From NCBI RefSeq assembly GCF_022458985.1, contig NC_061787.1, positions 22,701,629 to 22,765,628 of the forward strand: 64,000 nt of DNA, in the 5' to 3' direction. The notes under the pieces are model-generated. The model ran no database searches. It was not told where the DNA came from and was given only the letters and a program-made list of their open reading frames with translations. Source of the DNA: Mugil cephalus (Eukaryota > Chordata > Actinopteri > Mugiliformes > Mugilidae). The translations under genes and the position numbers were made by a program. Shown here piece by piece: positions 24,848 through 36,193 of this stretch. The stretch's first letter is position 1. Every line of letters starts with the position of its first letter.

Positions 24848-27800
24848 TGTGACCTGTTTATTCCCTCAGTGGATTTTTTCATCCCTGATGGCACAGGCAT
24901 AGTCCAAGATTACAATATCAAGATTCATTGGGATCAAAATGTAAGAGTGGTTCAGGAAGCATGAGACATCACAAGAGTCCAGACCCTAATGGCAATGAGA
25001 ATCTTTGGGATGGAGAAGAAGCAGTGGTCAGATTCTACCATCAAGATCATCATACAAGATCTTGGAGAAAAATGAATGCAACACTGGATGGAAATAAATC
25101 TTACTTATCTGGCTTATTTAAACAAAGCCAGAGTGAATGTGTGCTGCAATTCAATTCAATTCAATTTTATTTATATAGCATCAATAAAAATACCAATTGT
25201 CTCAAGACGCTTTACAAAGAACGGCCTGAAACCTCCGGAGCAGCCTCAAGAAAAAAATCCTTTTTAACAGGAAGAAACCTTGAGCAGAAGCCATTCTATA
25301 TGGAGGGACCCATCTGCCGAAGGCCAGCCGTGTAGAAACAGAGAGTTTTCTTTGGCCAGGCAGTGTATTATACTGACCCAATGATGGGTCAGTTGTTGTC
25401 TGGTTGTGCATGTGGAGATGCATTTTAAAGGTATGTGGTGACTGAAAGTGAAAAGTACAGAGTCGACAAGCTGCAGCTGTAGGCTTACAGTCATATTATT
25501 TTTACAGGTCAGTTCACTCACCTCAAATTTGCCCATTGCAGTCTGGCTCATTTCCTGCAAAAGAATCAAGTGTTATTGATTTTGGTTGATTAAAAAAATG
25601 AACACATAAACAAAATGAAACAGTTACAGCCAAGCTAATACCAGACTAAACTGATAGACAAACACAGACTGTCACTGAACGAGCTTCTCTGCCTGACTGT
25701 GATGTCATGTAGTGGGTGGTGGACATTGTTCATGATGGACCAGATTTTGTTCAAGGTTACTGCTTCCGCCACCGATGTCAGCAACTCCAGCTCTGCCCCT
25801 ACCACAGAGCCCGCCTTATCACTTTGTCCAGCTGCAAGATGCCCTACTTCTTAGTGCTGCCTCACCTGCACACCATAATGTAGAACTGGTGACAAATGTC
25901 TGGTAGAACATGTCAAGCAGCTTCCGGCAGATATTAAGCGAACTTAATCTCCTGAGGAAAAAGAGACGGCTCTGACTTTTTTTGTGTGTTTTATTTTATT
26001 AGGTTCATAGACAATGTGCACATACATTAATCAGCGTCAACAACATGAATAGTAGTGTGCACCAGATTTAGCAGAAAGCTAATCTCCATCTGTAGTCTAA
26101 AATAAAAATACAAAGCAACATCTAACACAGACCCAGAGGACATGCAGAAATGCCTACAACACCACACTACAAACATTGCACAAACAACAACACATAAACA
26201 GCATGTGATACGGAGTCTGATGAAAGCTTTGCAAAATCAGGATCTCTTTTCTGGTGTGCAACTCCCACAGATGTTTCTTATAAAACCCCACCTCTCCACT
26301 TTTACAACCACTGAAACTGCATAAATGAACTATCTTCTAGAAACCTTATGTAACAGTTGCCCTTGCTTCAGCTTTGTTTATGGATTTACCATAACCTGGA
26401 TGAGTGAAGACCTTCACAGAAATCTCTTTGCATCTGAAAGTCATAATAAACTGCATGCTACAAACTAAGTAGCAGCAGTGCAACATAATAAGACATGGAT
26501 GTTTACTAGTTTCTCTGGAGGTAGACAAACTGAGGAAGCAGTTGTGTGCCTACAAAATCATCAACTTTTAACTTCAACCACAAGCGTCACAAAAACTGTT
26601 GTGGAGATACTGCAGCTGGCTGGAATCATGAAAAGCCCAGAAACAACCCAAGGAGTCAAACCTGAAACTGGTCTGTATACGGCTCGGCCCATTTCCTTAA
26701 CGATGCAACACTCTCCTCCAGCAGCCCTGCCTCTGGCTCCACGTAACGGGGCTGTGATTCGGGTTTGGTGTATAGAGATGGCAGCTGAAACAAGGTGATA
26801 GGTATCATTCAGAAGAAGTGGGCTGGAGAAGACCTCAAGTTTTCTGGAGGTTGAGATATGAGCTTATGAGATGTATAAAAACTGACTCTATAAAGTCTAT
26901 TTCTAGAGCATATTATAGTCCTTTTATGTCTCTGCATAGTTCTTTCATACTGTGGTTAGTTGTGTCTCTCTGAAGTCATTTTATGTCTCTGTGGGCAGCA
27001 TATGTCTTTTTGTAGAAGGTCCGGTTATTTTGTGTCTCTTTGTGTTTGTTTTGTCCTTGTGTACTTTTTTAGTAAGTAAGTTTTTTAGTAGTTTGCATCA
27101 CATTGTTGTTATTCAGTATGTGGTCAGTATGTTTCTCTGTGGTCGCTTAGTTGTTTTGCTGTTCCTTTATGCTATTTTTGGAAATTGTTCAAAAAGTGCC
27201 TTTTAATGATTGTTTAGTTTAGTTTAACTTTATTTGTATCTAATTTCTTCTCTTTGAAGTCACTTTGTGTCTCTCATTACAGCCTTTTTTCATTATTATT
27301 TTCTGTAAGTGTGGCTGAAACCCCCCTACATTTTAGGCCACTCTTACAAAATCTGATACAGGAAAGAATCAGAATTACTTTATTGATTCCAAGAGGAGAG
27401 ACTGACGCGCGTATAAATGTAAACAAACTCAGAGCACACAAACAAAGAAGAAAACTCAATGGAAGGAGAACAGCTTTGACCCTGACCCCTCCGACTGGTT
27501 ATTCATTAACCCACCTCATCAATGCTCATGACAGGCTGTGTGCTCTTCTTCTTCCCCTCACTGGCAGCCAGCACGGAGCAGCTCAGCAGGCCCGTTAACC
27601 CCGGAGCCGCATCACACAGCGACACCTAGCGGAAAATAGGAAAAACATACACCAATGAAGAAAAACAGTCTGCAGTGACAGTTAAATTATATTAGCGCCA
27701 ACTCGGACAAAGTACACCACGGAAAGGACATAGTAAAACTGTTAACGCCAACAACTAATCAATAATGGCAGTCTCCCAAACTTAATATGCCCGTGGTCCA

Positions 27801-27972
27801 AGCTAGCAACGTGCTAACGTTTAAATAACCCTTTTTTGTCGACTTAGAATTCTATGATATTCAAAACATTCGTTTTATTAAATAACAACCATTGTCCAAT
27901 AGGCGTATAGTACACACGCCAACAAAACGTGAATATATAGACGAGAATACTTACCAGTTTGAGATATGACAT
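18864..27972 (-). CDS. apoo: MICOS complex subunit MIC26 (apolipoprotein O)
   Basis: Inner-membrane component of the MICOS complex that organises cristae junctions (family knowledge). Nine coding exons on minus: 27955-27972, 27515-27625, 26662-26784, 25522-25554, 24344-24398, 24129-24224, 22590-22681, 18985-19074 and 18864-18902. They join to 218 aa, close to mammalian APOO (about 198). The start MSYLKL is the only ATG in the first exon before a GTAAGT donor. The exon 3 segment [16 protein letters not shown] matches the conserved SLYxxPxxxxxYVE block. Two membrane segments follow: [20 protein letters not shown] (about 128-145), with glycine motifs, and [20 protein letters not shown] (about 151-170). 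The polar C-terminus ends [12 protein letters not shown]. The nearest alternative is the paralogue apool; LRKWAEPYT and gene order favour apoo. Exons 6 and 7 host most membrane sequence; the 22.6-19.1 kb intron is the longest and repeat-rich. Confidence 0.93.
19255..19968 (-). mobile_element. Tc1-like transposon, 3' deleted, in apoo intron
   Basis: The plus-strand end at 19.95 kb (CCTAATAAAGTGGCCAGTG) is a terminal repeat seen again at 43.75 kb. Minus-strand frames at 19392-19637 encode the N-terminal DNA-binding half of a transposase ([18 protein letters not shown]). The copy ends abruptly near 19255, before the catalytic region is complete. It is colinear with the better copy at 42.58-43.76 kb. 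Confidence 0.85.
20180..20450 (+). repeat. Interspersed repeat, copy 1
   Basis: The block from CCTCTATTGGGACACCC to AAAGTTATTCCACTCAG is found again, reverse-complemented, at 44645-44905 in klhl15. It has no coding capacity and its class is unknown. Confidence 0.7.
21270..21500. repeat. Degenerate AAGTCYAAAACA-type tandem repeat
   Basis: Variants of AGTCCAAAACA and AGTCTAAGACA recur roughly every 12-25 bp (for example AGTCTAAAACAAGTCCAAAA). An old minisatellite-like stretch. Confidence 0.6.
21540..21920 (+). mobile_element. Possible Harbinger-type Myb/SANT accessory ORF remnant
   Basis: A frame to 21740 includes [20 protein letters not shown]; after stops, a second segment near 21.85 kb reads [18 protein letters not shown], reminiscent of the Myb-like DNA-binding proteins that accompany PIF/Harbinger transposons. 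It is frame-broken, lies on the strand opposite to apoo, and was recognised only by motif memory. Confidence 0.4.
22337..22462. mobile_element. Short MITE-like element (126 bp)
   Basis: The ends TAGCTGGGTTTACATGGAG and CTCTATGTAAACCTGGCTA are inverted repeats of 19 bp with three mismatches. No coding capacity. It lies in an apoo intron about 130 bp from the 22590-22681 exon. Confidence 0.7.
22755..23395 (-). mobile_element. Penelope-like retroelement RT fragment
   Basis: On minus, 23.37 to 23.05 kb reads [12 protein letters not shown], then [20 protein letters not shown], and, after a frame change, RICSSKND with [20 protein letters not shown]. This series is characteristic of the C-terminal reverse transcriptase/thumb region of Penelope-like elements in fish. 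It has in-frame stops and no GIY-YIG domain. Confidence 0.7.
23770..23965 (-). mobile_element. Tc1-like fragment
   Basis: Shares CCTGATGTTGAGATCAGGGC, TCTGTGGGGGCCATGCCATC and flanking sequence with the larger minus-strand copy at 41.6-42.2 kb. On minus it encodes the third catalytic-acid region of a transposase. Confidence 0.8.
24791..24845. repeat. CA dinucleotide microsatellite
   Basis: About 27 uninterrupted CA units in an apoo intron. Confidence 0.95.
25148..25345 (+). repeat. AATTC-ended dispersed fish repeat
   Basis: Starts with CAATTCAATTCAATTCAATT, then TTTATTTATATAGC, and ends with AACAGGAAGAAACCTTGAGC. A diverged copy lies at 54293-54475 in eif2s3. A non-coding dispersed element; exact class not determined. 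Confidence 0.7.
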
Positions 27973-28029
27973 TTTAATTTGGGTGACTATTGCTTTTCTA
28001 CGGAAAGCCGGATGCATGTGAGTAAAAAT

Positions 28030-28041
28030 ACGCATGCGCGC
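28030..28041. promoter_or_regulatory. apoo: NRF1-like palindrome at apoo 5' end
   Basis: ACGCATGCGCGC matches the core of the NRF1 site (GCGCATGCGC) and lies about 60 bp upstream of the apoo ATG, where the 5' UTR or core promoter should be. NRF1 commonly drives nuclear genes for mitochondrial proteins. Confidence 0.5.
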
Positions 28042-28224
28042 TGATTTTGTCAATGAAAATAAGTCAGACTCTTGAATTCCATTCATTTCTGTCACTTTTT
28101 GTGCAGATGTGTTGACTTGTTATTCCGTCACAATTTTAAATTCAGGATTATGCAACTCTAGGACACAGGTTTTGGGAGAAAGTGTAACAAGGGTTATGTG
28201 TCCAATTATATAATTACAGAAAAT

Positions 28225-28272
28225 GTTTTTGTTTGTTTGTTTGTTTGTTTGTTTGTTTGTTTTTTGTTTTGT
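28225..28272. repeat. GTTT tetranucleotide run
   Basis: GTTT repeated about nine times, then T-rich sequence, just upstream of apoo. Confidence 0.9.
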
Positions 28273-29239
28273 TTACATCCCGACCATGATTGTGAGCATG
28301 ATTGGGCCTAATTTCTTGGGTTCATGGGCTGCTCCATGCTGTCTGCTGCTCCTCTCTCTTGCTCTCCAACTTCCATGAGGCCTGTACAAGGCAAAGGCCT
28401 CCACTGGACTGACCTTGGTAGAGACGCGAGTGCCTACCAATAGTGATGGAGAAACCGAAGCTTTCTGAAACACTGAATCAATCTGAAGTAATTGTGTTGA
28501 AGTGGTTCTGTTTTTTCAAAGGATTTGATAGAATTAAATGTAGCGACATCTTAATCATCAGTGCAAAGGGTCCTAAAACAGTGAGGTGCTGTTTAACAAT
28601 AAATGATTTATAGTATGTGCATTTTGAAATGCTTGATTTATATTTTTTCCATAAAATAATGATATGCTTGTGTGGCTGTGCCTTCATTTAATACTGTAAG
28701 TTTTGGGTGATTGATAGAAATACAAAAAACTAAAAAGTGAAATGCTTGAAATGCTGCAACTAGGGACTGTGGTGGCAGTTGTTGTATAAAATGCTTTTTT
28801 CTCCGTATGTGTGCTTAGTATGTCTCTTAAATCCTTCAACTTTGCTACTATTAATAAGATAATATTGTTTGTGATTATTAAGTTAATTATTAAACAAGGT
28901 TCTGTTTTAATAGTTAGCACACCCACCTTTATGAGACAGATTTTCAGTAAATTGGCTGTCTGATGACCTGAGGTGGATTTAATATTTTTTTTTGTAATTA
29001 TTAATATTTCAATATTAATATTTTGCTAATTTGATAGCCAATAACCCATCTGAGTGCACCGTAAATAGCGCCCTCTATGTCAAATGGAGCCCGACATTTA
29101 TAGTGCATAAACTTGATCGGCACTGTCTGTAGGAGGCAATTCCCAACATAAATGGTGCTTCCGTGTGAGACATCATATCCTTCGTATTCTTAGCAATATA
29201 TTCACATCATAGTTGTGCTAGAGCACAACACATGAGATA

Positions 29240-30470
29240 AATAAAAACGTTTGAAAGAGCAGTGATATTTGGCAGATACTGTTTCATAGGATTTGCTTTA
29301 GGCATAACAAGTGCACTGGAGATCTTCCAGTGGAAGATGCTGGAGACTCTAGAAGGACTGGAAGGCATGGCAGTCTTCATGGATGACATCCTAATCTATG
29401 GGACCTTGATGGAGAAACATGATGCCCGACTCGAGAAGGTCCTGCAGCGTGTTGAGTTGCTAACAACAACAACTCAACAAGGAAAAATGCTCCCTCAGGC
29501 AGAGTCAGCTACATTTCCTGGGTCATCTCATTGACCAGTTGGGGGTTAGACTGGACCTTGACAAAGTGGAGGCCATACACCAGCTGCCACCGCCTGAAAA
29601 TGTGCAGGAGCTAAAAAGAGTCCTTGGCATGGTGAATTACCTGGGGAGGTTCGTCCCAGCCCTTGCAGCGGTGGGACAGCCATTATATGAGCTGCTAAAT
29701 AGCAACAACATCTGGACCTCGGGACACTTGCAGCAGTCAGCTTTTGAAGACATTAAAAGAACGCTGACAAAAGCATCTGTTCTTTCCTTTTATGATGTCA
29801 CAAGGCCTACAGCTGTATCTGCAGACGCCAGACGTCAGAGCATACATGAAGGTGAAAAATGAGCTATCAGAGGCTGATGGTTTGCTCATACGTAGAAGCA
29901 GGGCCGCCATTCCACTGTCACAGAGAGTCTCCATCCTACAGAAAATACACGATGGACATCAGGGGCTAACAAAGTGTAGAGACAGAGCAAAATCTTCAGT
30001 TTGGTGGCCAGGACTCTCTGCAGAACTCAAGAACACAGTGATGTCATGCCGAGAGCAAAAGCGGGCCCAACAAAAGAGCCACTCATCTCTACACCTCTGC
30101 CTGACCGTCCATGGAGAAGAATAACTCTTGACCTCTGTGAGCACAACAAAAACAACTACCTAGTAATATCAGATTATAACACACAGAACTGTTAATGGGG
30201 AGAAAGATCAGAACAACACTCCCCACATTAGAGAAGAACCTTGGACCAGAAAGACTGTTTAACAGAAAGATGCTGGTGAGAAGGCAAAACGAGCTTTCTA
30301 CTATCATCAGACATGGAGCCAGAGCTCTTCCACCACTAGGACCTGGAGTTTCTTCTAGCCCGAAGGAAGTAACATGCCTCACACACACCCCAGCACAGAC
30401 ATCAGGACAGTTTCGAACCAGAGCTGGATGACTGTGCAGACCAGTCAATAGGCTAGTCCTGTAGATGGAC
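29240..30470 (+). mobile_element. Ty3/gypsy-type pol remnant
   Basis: Successive broken frames encode a reverse transcriptase segment with FMDDILIYG (29.38 kb), a connection/RNase H part (QELKRVLGMVNYLGRFVPAL, 29.6 kb), an integrase zinc-binding region (HDGHQGLTKCRDRA, then WWPGLSAEL, 29.95 kb), the start of the integrase core (YLVISDYN, 30.17 kb) and a C-terminal tail (GRKIRTTLP, 30.2 kb). gag, protease, most of the RT and most of the integrase core are missing, and there are several frameshifts. The order RT-RH-IN is that of Ty3/gypsy. Confidence 0.85.
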
Positions 30471-30502
30471 TGATGTGTCAATCATATGGCCTTTGGGGGG
30501 AT

Positions 30503-30894
30503 TGTGGAAACAGAAAGACTTTTTTTTTTAATAAAGAGAGAGAGAGAGAAAGAAAGAATGAAATATGTATGTTAACTGAAAATCATCTTGTGATTGTGAA
30601 AGTGCTTTGGTTAATTTTAATGTCATAATATTTGATTTAATAATTTAAGGTTGAGACAGTGCTGATGAGCTGATATATGATGTATATGAGCAATGTGCTG
30701 AGCTAAAAAGGATTACAGACTGTGATCTTGACTGTATGTTTGTATAAGGACCTCTTCTTTGACTGAGTGTCTACAACTAGATGCTGTTTCACAATGGATT
30801 GACCTTTACAGAGGAACGACACCAAGGGAAACCAGAGAAAAAAAGCTGGTTTGTCACGTGTGAACACGGCTTAAGACTGAATGCAGACATTACA
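30503..30894 (+). repeat. Long terminal repeat of the gypsy-type element
   Basis: 392 bp starting TGTGGAAAC and ending ACATTACA (TG...CA). It is preceded by a purine tract (TTTGGGGGGATTG) and contains AATAAA at 30530-30535. It is followed directly by TGGTATCAGAAATGGGA, which resembles a tRNA primer-binding site. Confidence 0.65.
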
Positions 30895-33704
30895 TGGTAT
30901 CAGAAATGGGATAAAATATCATGCAGTTGAGCAGATGTCAAGAGACTTCACTGAGCAGTAAAATGTGAAAAGTACGTAAAGGAACTAAAAAACAGTAAAC
31001 ACACATAGATGCAAAAACAGACGGGCAGTTCAAAGTTGACCAATATGAACATTTATTTCTGGAAAGAAGTTACAAATCGTTTCCAAAGAGTTTCTCTACT
31101 CAGATTATAAGATATGTTTATCTGTTTTTACTTTCTTTTTCAGATACAGTCGCTGTAGCAAGGTATGTTTTTCTTTTTAATCCTCTATTCTGTTATCCTA
31201 CTGACAGACTGGTGGACTAAAGGATGCTGCGCTATGACTGGGTGTGCCTCAAAAACAGTAGTAGTACTTAACTGGTTACAAGTTTCTTCTTCAAATGGCA
31301 ACATAAGAGGAGGAGGAGGTGGAGGAGGGAGGAAGGGGAGCAGTGAGCAGACTGTAGTGGCACATGTTCATGATATCAGCTGCAGAATACAGTGAACATG
31401 CAGGACATGTAAGGAACGCATACATGTTTTCCTGCATGTGTGGAGGTATTTAAAGAAAAAAGTGTTGTGAAATATTCTAAATTTGGCAGATTTCACTAAT
31501 AAAAGTGTTGGAACTTCAGGGAAATAGATACTGAAAAATCATTTTTTTCTTTTTATTCAGTGTCACTGATTGTTGTTTAGCATCTGTTTACAAGGACTTG
31601 ATTAGCTTGATTTGTCGAAATCTGATAAAACCGGTTCCTGGTTGGCTGGTTCCTGCTTTTCAAATTGCAAAAGTTTGCTCCTTTTTTTTTCTTACATTTT
31701 ACTAATTACATGATTAATCTACTGAGAAAATAAGTTAATTTCCAAACATTTATCAAGTTGACACAACTTCTCATGTTCGGTCAAACCATGTCGGCACATT
31801 GTAGTCCTTTGCATAATTGTTGTCGTTTTCTTCTGTAAATTCAGCTTCTGTTTAACATGTTTTGATTAGCTAGAAATGACAAAACCTTATACAAATGAAA
31901 CAAGTCAAGTAGTTTGAGCACAAATGTCAAATATTTGCTGGTTCCTGTTTCTCAAATGTGTTTGTTTAGTGGTTCTCTTTAGATTTAAACCTTTTAAATG
32001 CATCACCGGGGGCTATTTTCTTACATTTTCACTACACAATTGACTGAGAAAATAATTATCAAGTCACTCTCAAACACAGAGACTCTGTTGACTCTGAACT
32101 CTGTAGTTGTTTCGATTTGTAGTCATTTGGTTGTTTGTCTCTTTATGATGAATTTGCAAACTTTGGGCTATTCTTGGACATTGCATTAACTACACGATTA
32201 ATTGACTGAGAAAAAAAAGTTGACTTTCAAACTATTATAAAGTCTATAAAACTTGTCATGTTTGTGGTAGAAGATTTCTACCATTGACACAAGGTGTTGA
32301 AAGATTTCCCCTAAAAAGAGACGGCTGTAAAGCTGCAGCTAAGGAGTGGAGAACTTTGGAAGTGGACAGCTGAAACACTGCTGGCTGAAGGAAGTATGAA
32401 CTAGGGTTTTAACTCCAGTGAAATCTGATCCACTTGAATTTAAAATATGCTCAAAGAGAATTCACATACGGTAAAATGTAAAGCAGCTGCAGGCATAATT
32501 TTCAACAGTTTTATCTGAGTTCACGCACTCATTTCAGGTCTGCAAATTGGAAGAACAGCATCCATTCATGAGGACAGCTGGTCGAGGACAAGACGAGCAA
32601 CAATCTGAAAACAGCGCATTCCACAAAGAAATTTTCATTGTAATAAATAATCCGACAGCTGTTACTGCATAGCTTGGTGAAGAGCAACACCTCAGTAAAA
32701 ATAAATAACTTAAATACACAGCTAACAGAGAGAACAGCATTAGTATGTGCTCTAGCCCTTTTCACAGTTGGCTCATGAAAAAATTTTATAAAATAAACAT
32801 GATAAAAAGACGGAGCTGGACCCAGAGCACGGAGAAGACTACTGAGATGTGAATAAATTCTGACGACCTCTCAATGTCTGAAATGAACACAGCTGACTGC
32901 CAAACACAAGAGCAGCCAACATATTGGCAAAAAAGAAAAGAATAAAAACATAAATGAATGAATAAATAAATAAATAAATAAAAAATCATTAAAACACTGG
33001 CATGAAATTGTCCTACGACTGATTCACAGCTGCAAGGATTGGTTACACTGCGTTTCACTGGTTGTGGTTTCAAGTCTAAATGTGAAATGTGTAGAACCTC
33101 TCACACCATCAAACATCTACAAGCCTTCCGAGAGTTTAATTATCTTTCAGAGGAAAATGCAAAATTCCTCTTCTGCTCAATGAGAGTTTTATTGATTTTG
33201 GCACAGAAACTTAGTAACTACATACTGGATCATAAGAGCAGGTGGATTTCCGACACAGACTTTTTTTTTAATCCATGAAAACAGGTGAAAAATCAGAGCT
33301 CAAATTAGAGGACTAAAGGAAAGTGACGCTATGGATAGCCTGAGCTTAAAGCTGTGTTTTGCTGTTCGTTTCCTTTGACAGGAGCTTAGCCACATAATTG
33401 TAGTAAATTCTGTGTAAATAAAACAAATCTACCTTTAAATCACATACAACCATGTCTCCAAATGGTTGACATGCTGTATAAATACTAAATAAAATCAGAA
33501 TGCAGTGATTTCAAAGTATTTTAAACCCTATATTTAATAAAAAAAATATAAAAACTAAGCTCATCTTGATTTTGATTATGTTTCGTCGGAGAGCAGGACA
33601 AAAACAAAAACATATGACAGATTACTTTATGAAAATCACTTTCAGTAAAATTGTTTTGAAACTCAAATTTCTTCAAATGAAGGAGGATTTCTTATTGTCA
33701 TCTT

Positions 33705-33985
33705 CTATAACTGCTTGTCCTCTAGAGGATCCCGGGGCTGGAGCCTATCACAGGTGTCATTGGGTGAGAGGTGGGGTTCACCCTGGACAGGTCACCAGCC
33801 TATCACAGGGCTAACCTCAGACACAGACGACCATTCACACTCACACCTAGAGTCAATTTAGAATCGCCAATGAACCTGATGAGCATGTCTTTGGAGGGTG
33901 GGAGGAAGTCGCAGCACTCACACAGACACAAGGAGAACATAGAAACTCCACACACCTGATTTAAACCTGGAACAATCTGGTAGTG
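33705..33985. repeat. Dispersed fish repeat downstream of klhl15
   Basis: Contains GGCTGGAGCCTATCACAGGT, CACCCTGGACAGGTCACCAG and GTCTTTGGAGGGTGGGAGGA, a block found in very many teleost sequences (LINE-derived by general knowledge). Non-coding here. Confidence 0.75.
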
Positions 33986-36193
33986 CTAACCACCACCACC
34001 ACTGTGCTGCGATAAATCAAGGACTTGTGAATTGGAATTAAATCAGAAAATTTAATTGAGAAAATCAGTATTGATACCCAGCCCGAGCCTAGTTGTTTAG
34101 AAAGTCAAATGTTTTTAAATGTGATCCAAACAAGGAGAGTGTGCAGAGATAAAAAAAAAAAAATGTGTTTTTCTTTACCATGTTTTGATTAGCTTGAAAT
34201 GACAAAACCTTATACAAATGTTTTCCATTCTTACTTATTGTGGGATTTCAGCTGGAACTCACTACAGAGCCAAATGCATGTTCCTGTTATTTTGACATTG
34301 TAGTCAGTGGGCAAGAATTAAGAACAGAATCACTTTTATTCAAACTTTTATCAAGAGCAGCCCAGAGTTAATTGCAGGACTTTTGTATTAGATAGTATGC
34401 ACTAGTGTACCTTATGTTTTGGGCAAGTGAGTGTAGGTGTTAACAGTGTTCCAACTTTTCTATAAACTCATATTTTAACTCAGCACCACAGTTAATAAGC
34501 TCTCAACTTAGTTAAGGCTAAGTTTTAGTTATCTTCATAAACATTTTAATTAGATTATTCACATTGTAAATAAAGTAGTTGCTGAATTTGTTCATGATGG
34601 GGAAGAGATCATAGGACCTCATTTCCAGACACTAGCTAACTTAACATTTTTTGTGTACTGATGGGATTTGGTGATTTGGCTAATGGGCTGTGTTTCAACG
34701 AAAATCCTTGCTTGCAACTGGACAGTCCTCCAACCAGATTTAAAACAGATTTAGTTTTTCTTAGATGACACAAGTGATTATGACCATCACCACACGAAGC
34801 CAGCCCAAATGATCTGACTAGTCAAGCAGGTCTCTTGACTCCTGACCAAAAAAAAACAAAAACAAAAAAAACAAAAACAGGAAAGACAGGTCCGTCTTTC
34901 AGGCTGTGCAAGGTCGCCTTTAAATGACATAATTAGATGTATGGAGTTGTGAATGTTAAACAAAAAAAACATTTTATTTAATTTTTTTTTTTTGTAGGTA
35001 AAATGACCCTAATTACCCTTCTGGAACCCCCTTTTCCTTTTACTGCTTGTATACTTGGGTTTTCCACAGTACACCTGTACTGGTTTCTTTACTGTACGAA
35101 AATGTTCTTGCCTGAGGTCCATTTTCCAAATGCCTGAAGTTGCTGCATTTTTTTTGTTTGTTTTGTTCTAGTCAGCTGGAGAGTTGATTTCAGACACTGA
35201 TAAAAATCTCCACCATTACAGACCACTGTAATACTTGAGATGCTGGGTAGCTGCTAAATCTGTGTGTTTATACACAATAAGAAACCAATAAAGTGCAGGG
35301 ACTATCGACGCGAGTGAGTAAAGAATTGCTACTCTAGAGCTTTGCCGTGCTAGCCTTGAACATCATCATCCACATCACGAGCGGATGAAGAAGGAGCCTT
35401 GGTGTACCGTGTAGTGTTCTCTAATTAACGTATGGGAGACAGGAGGATGAGGAGGACGAAAATAAACAGGAGCATGTTATGGTGGAGCAAAGTGCAAAAT
35501 TAGGACTGGAAGCTGGAACACACTGGAAGCGAATTTCACTGATTGAAGCAGCATCTTAATATTTTAGTATATTTTAAGGTGTCCTTTGTCTACAGTGTTT
35601 AGGCTAGAAAATTAATCACACTACAGTATATAGTGTTTATATAACTGATTGTATGCTTCCTCTTGCCATTATATATCTTATAGGACATTTTTGGAATAGT
35701 TTTTACTAACTACTCGATTAAAGGTCATTAAATATGGAATCAGAGGCAGCAGGCTAAGTAATTTAACTAAACTGAAATCTGTGGTACAGGTTTGGTGGAT
35801 GTTTGGTGGGATGTTACTGTTAAAGCAAGTATTCAACGCTTCCAGTGCGTTTCTGCAGCAAGCCTGACTGGACAGCCTAAATACAGTTGGTGAGTAGTAG
35901 ACCAGAAAAAAGCCCAAACATAAACCAGCAGAATGAAACCTTTTTTCTCCCAACAATCTTTTTTTTTCCCTTAATTTTCTGAGAAAGCTAATTCTGAAAA
36001 TGTTCATGTGACATCTCGTCACGCTTTCATTGTCTTCGTTAAGAAGAGCTATGGCTCCTAGCCCTCTTTTTCTCACTTTTAAGTAAGTGCTGGTCTCTAG
36101 TTTTAAAAGCCTGCATGTCAGTTGAGTCTCCCAATCAGAGACTTAAGTCCTGGAACAGAGCATTTCCGTTTCTATAAAAGGAGGCCACAGACC

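Larger units (their letters stand above)
27973..36193. other. apoo-klhl15 spacer and probable klhl15 3' UTR
   Basis: Contains the apoo promoter, the GTTT run, an AT-rich stretch, the gypsy remnant and LTR (29.24-30.89 kb), and from 31 to 36.19 kb sequence with no plausible gene. klhl15 is transcribed toward lower coordinates, so part of this is its 3' UTR; minus-strand AATAAA motifs (TTTATT on plus) occur near 34.97, 33.19 and 31.05 kb and I cannot choose between them. A dispersed repeat lies at 33705-33985. Confidence 0.6.

Noticed and set aside
27254-27598. 114-codon open frame on plus over apoo exon 2
   Set aside because: Antisense shadow of the apoo exon at 27515-27625.
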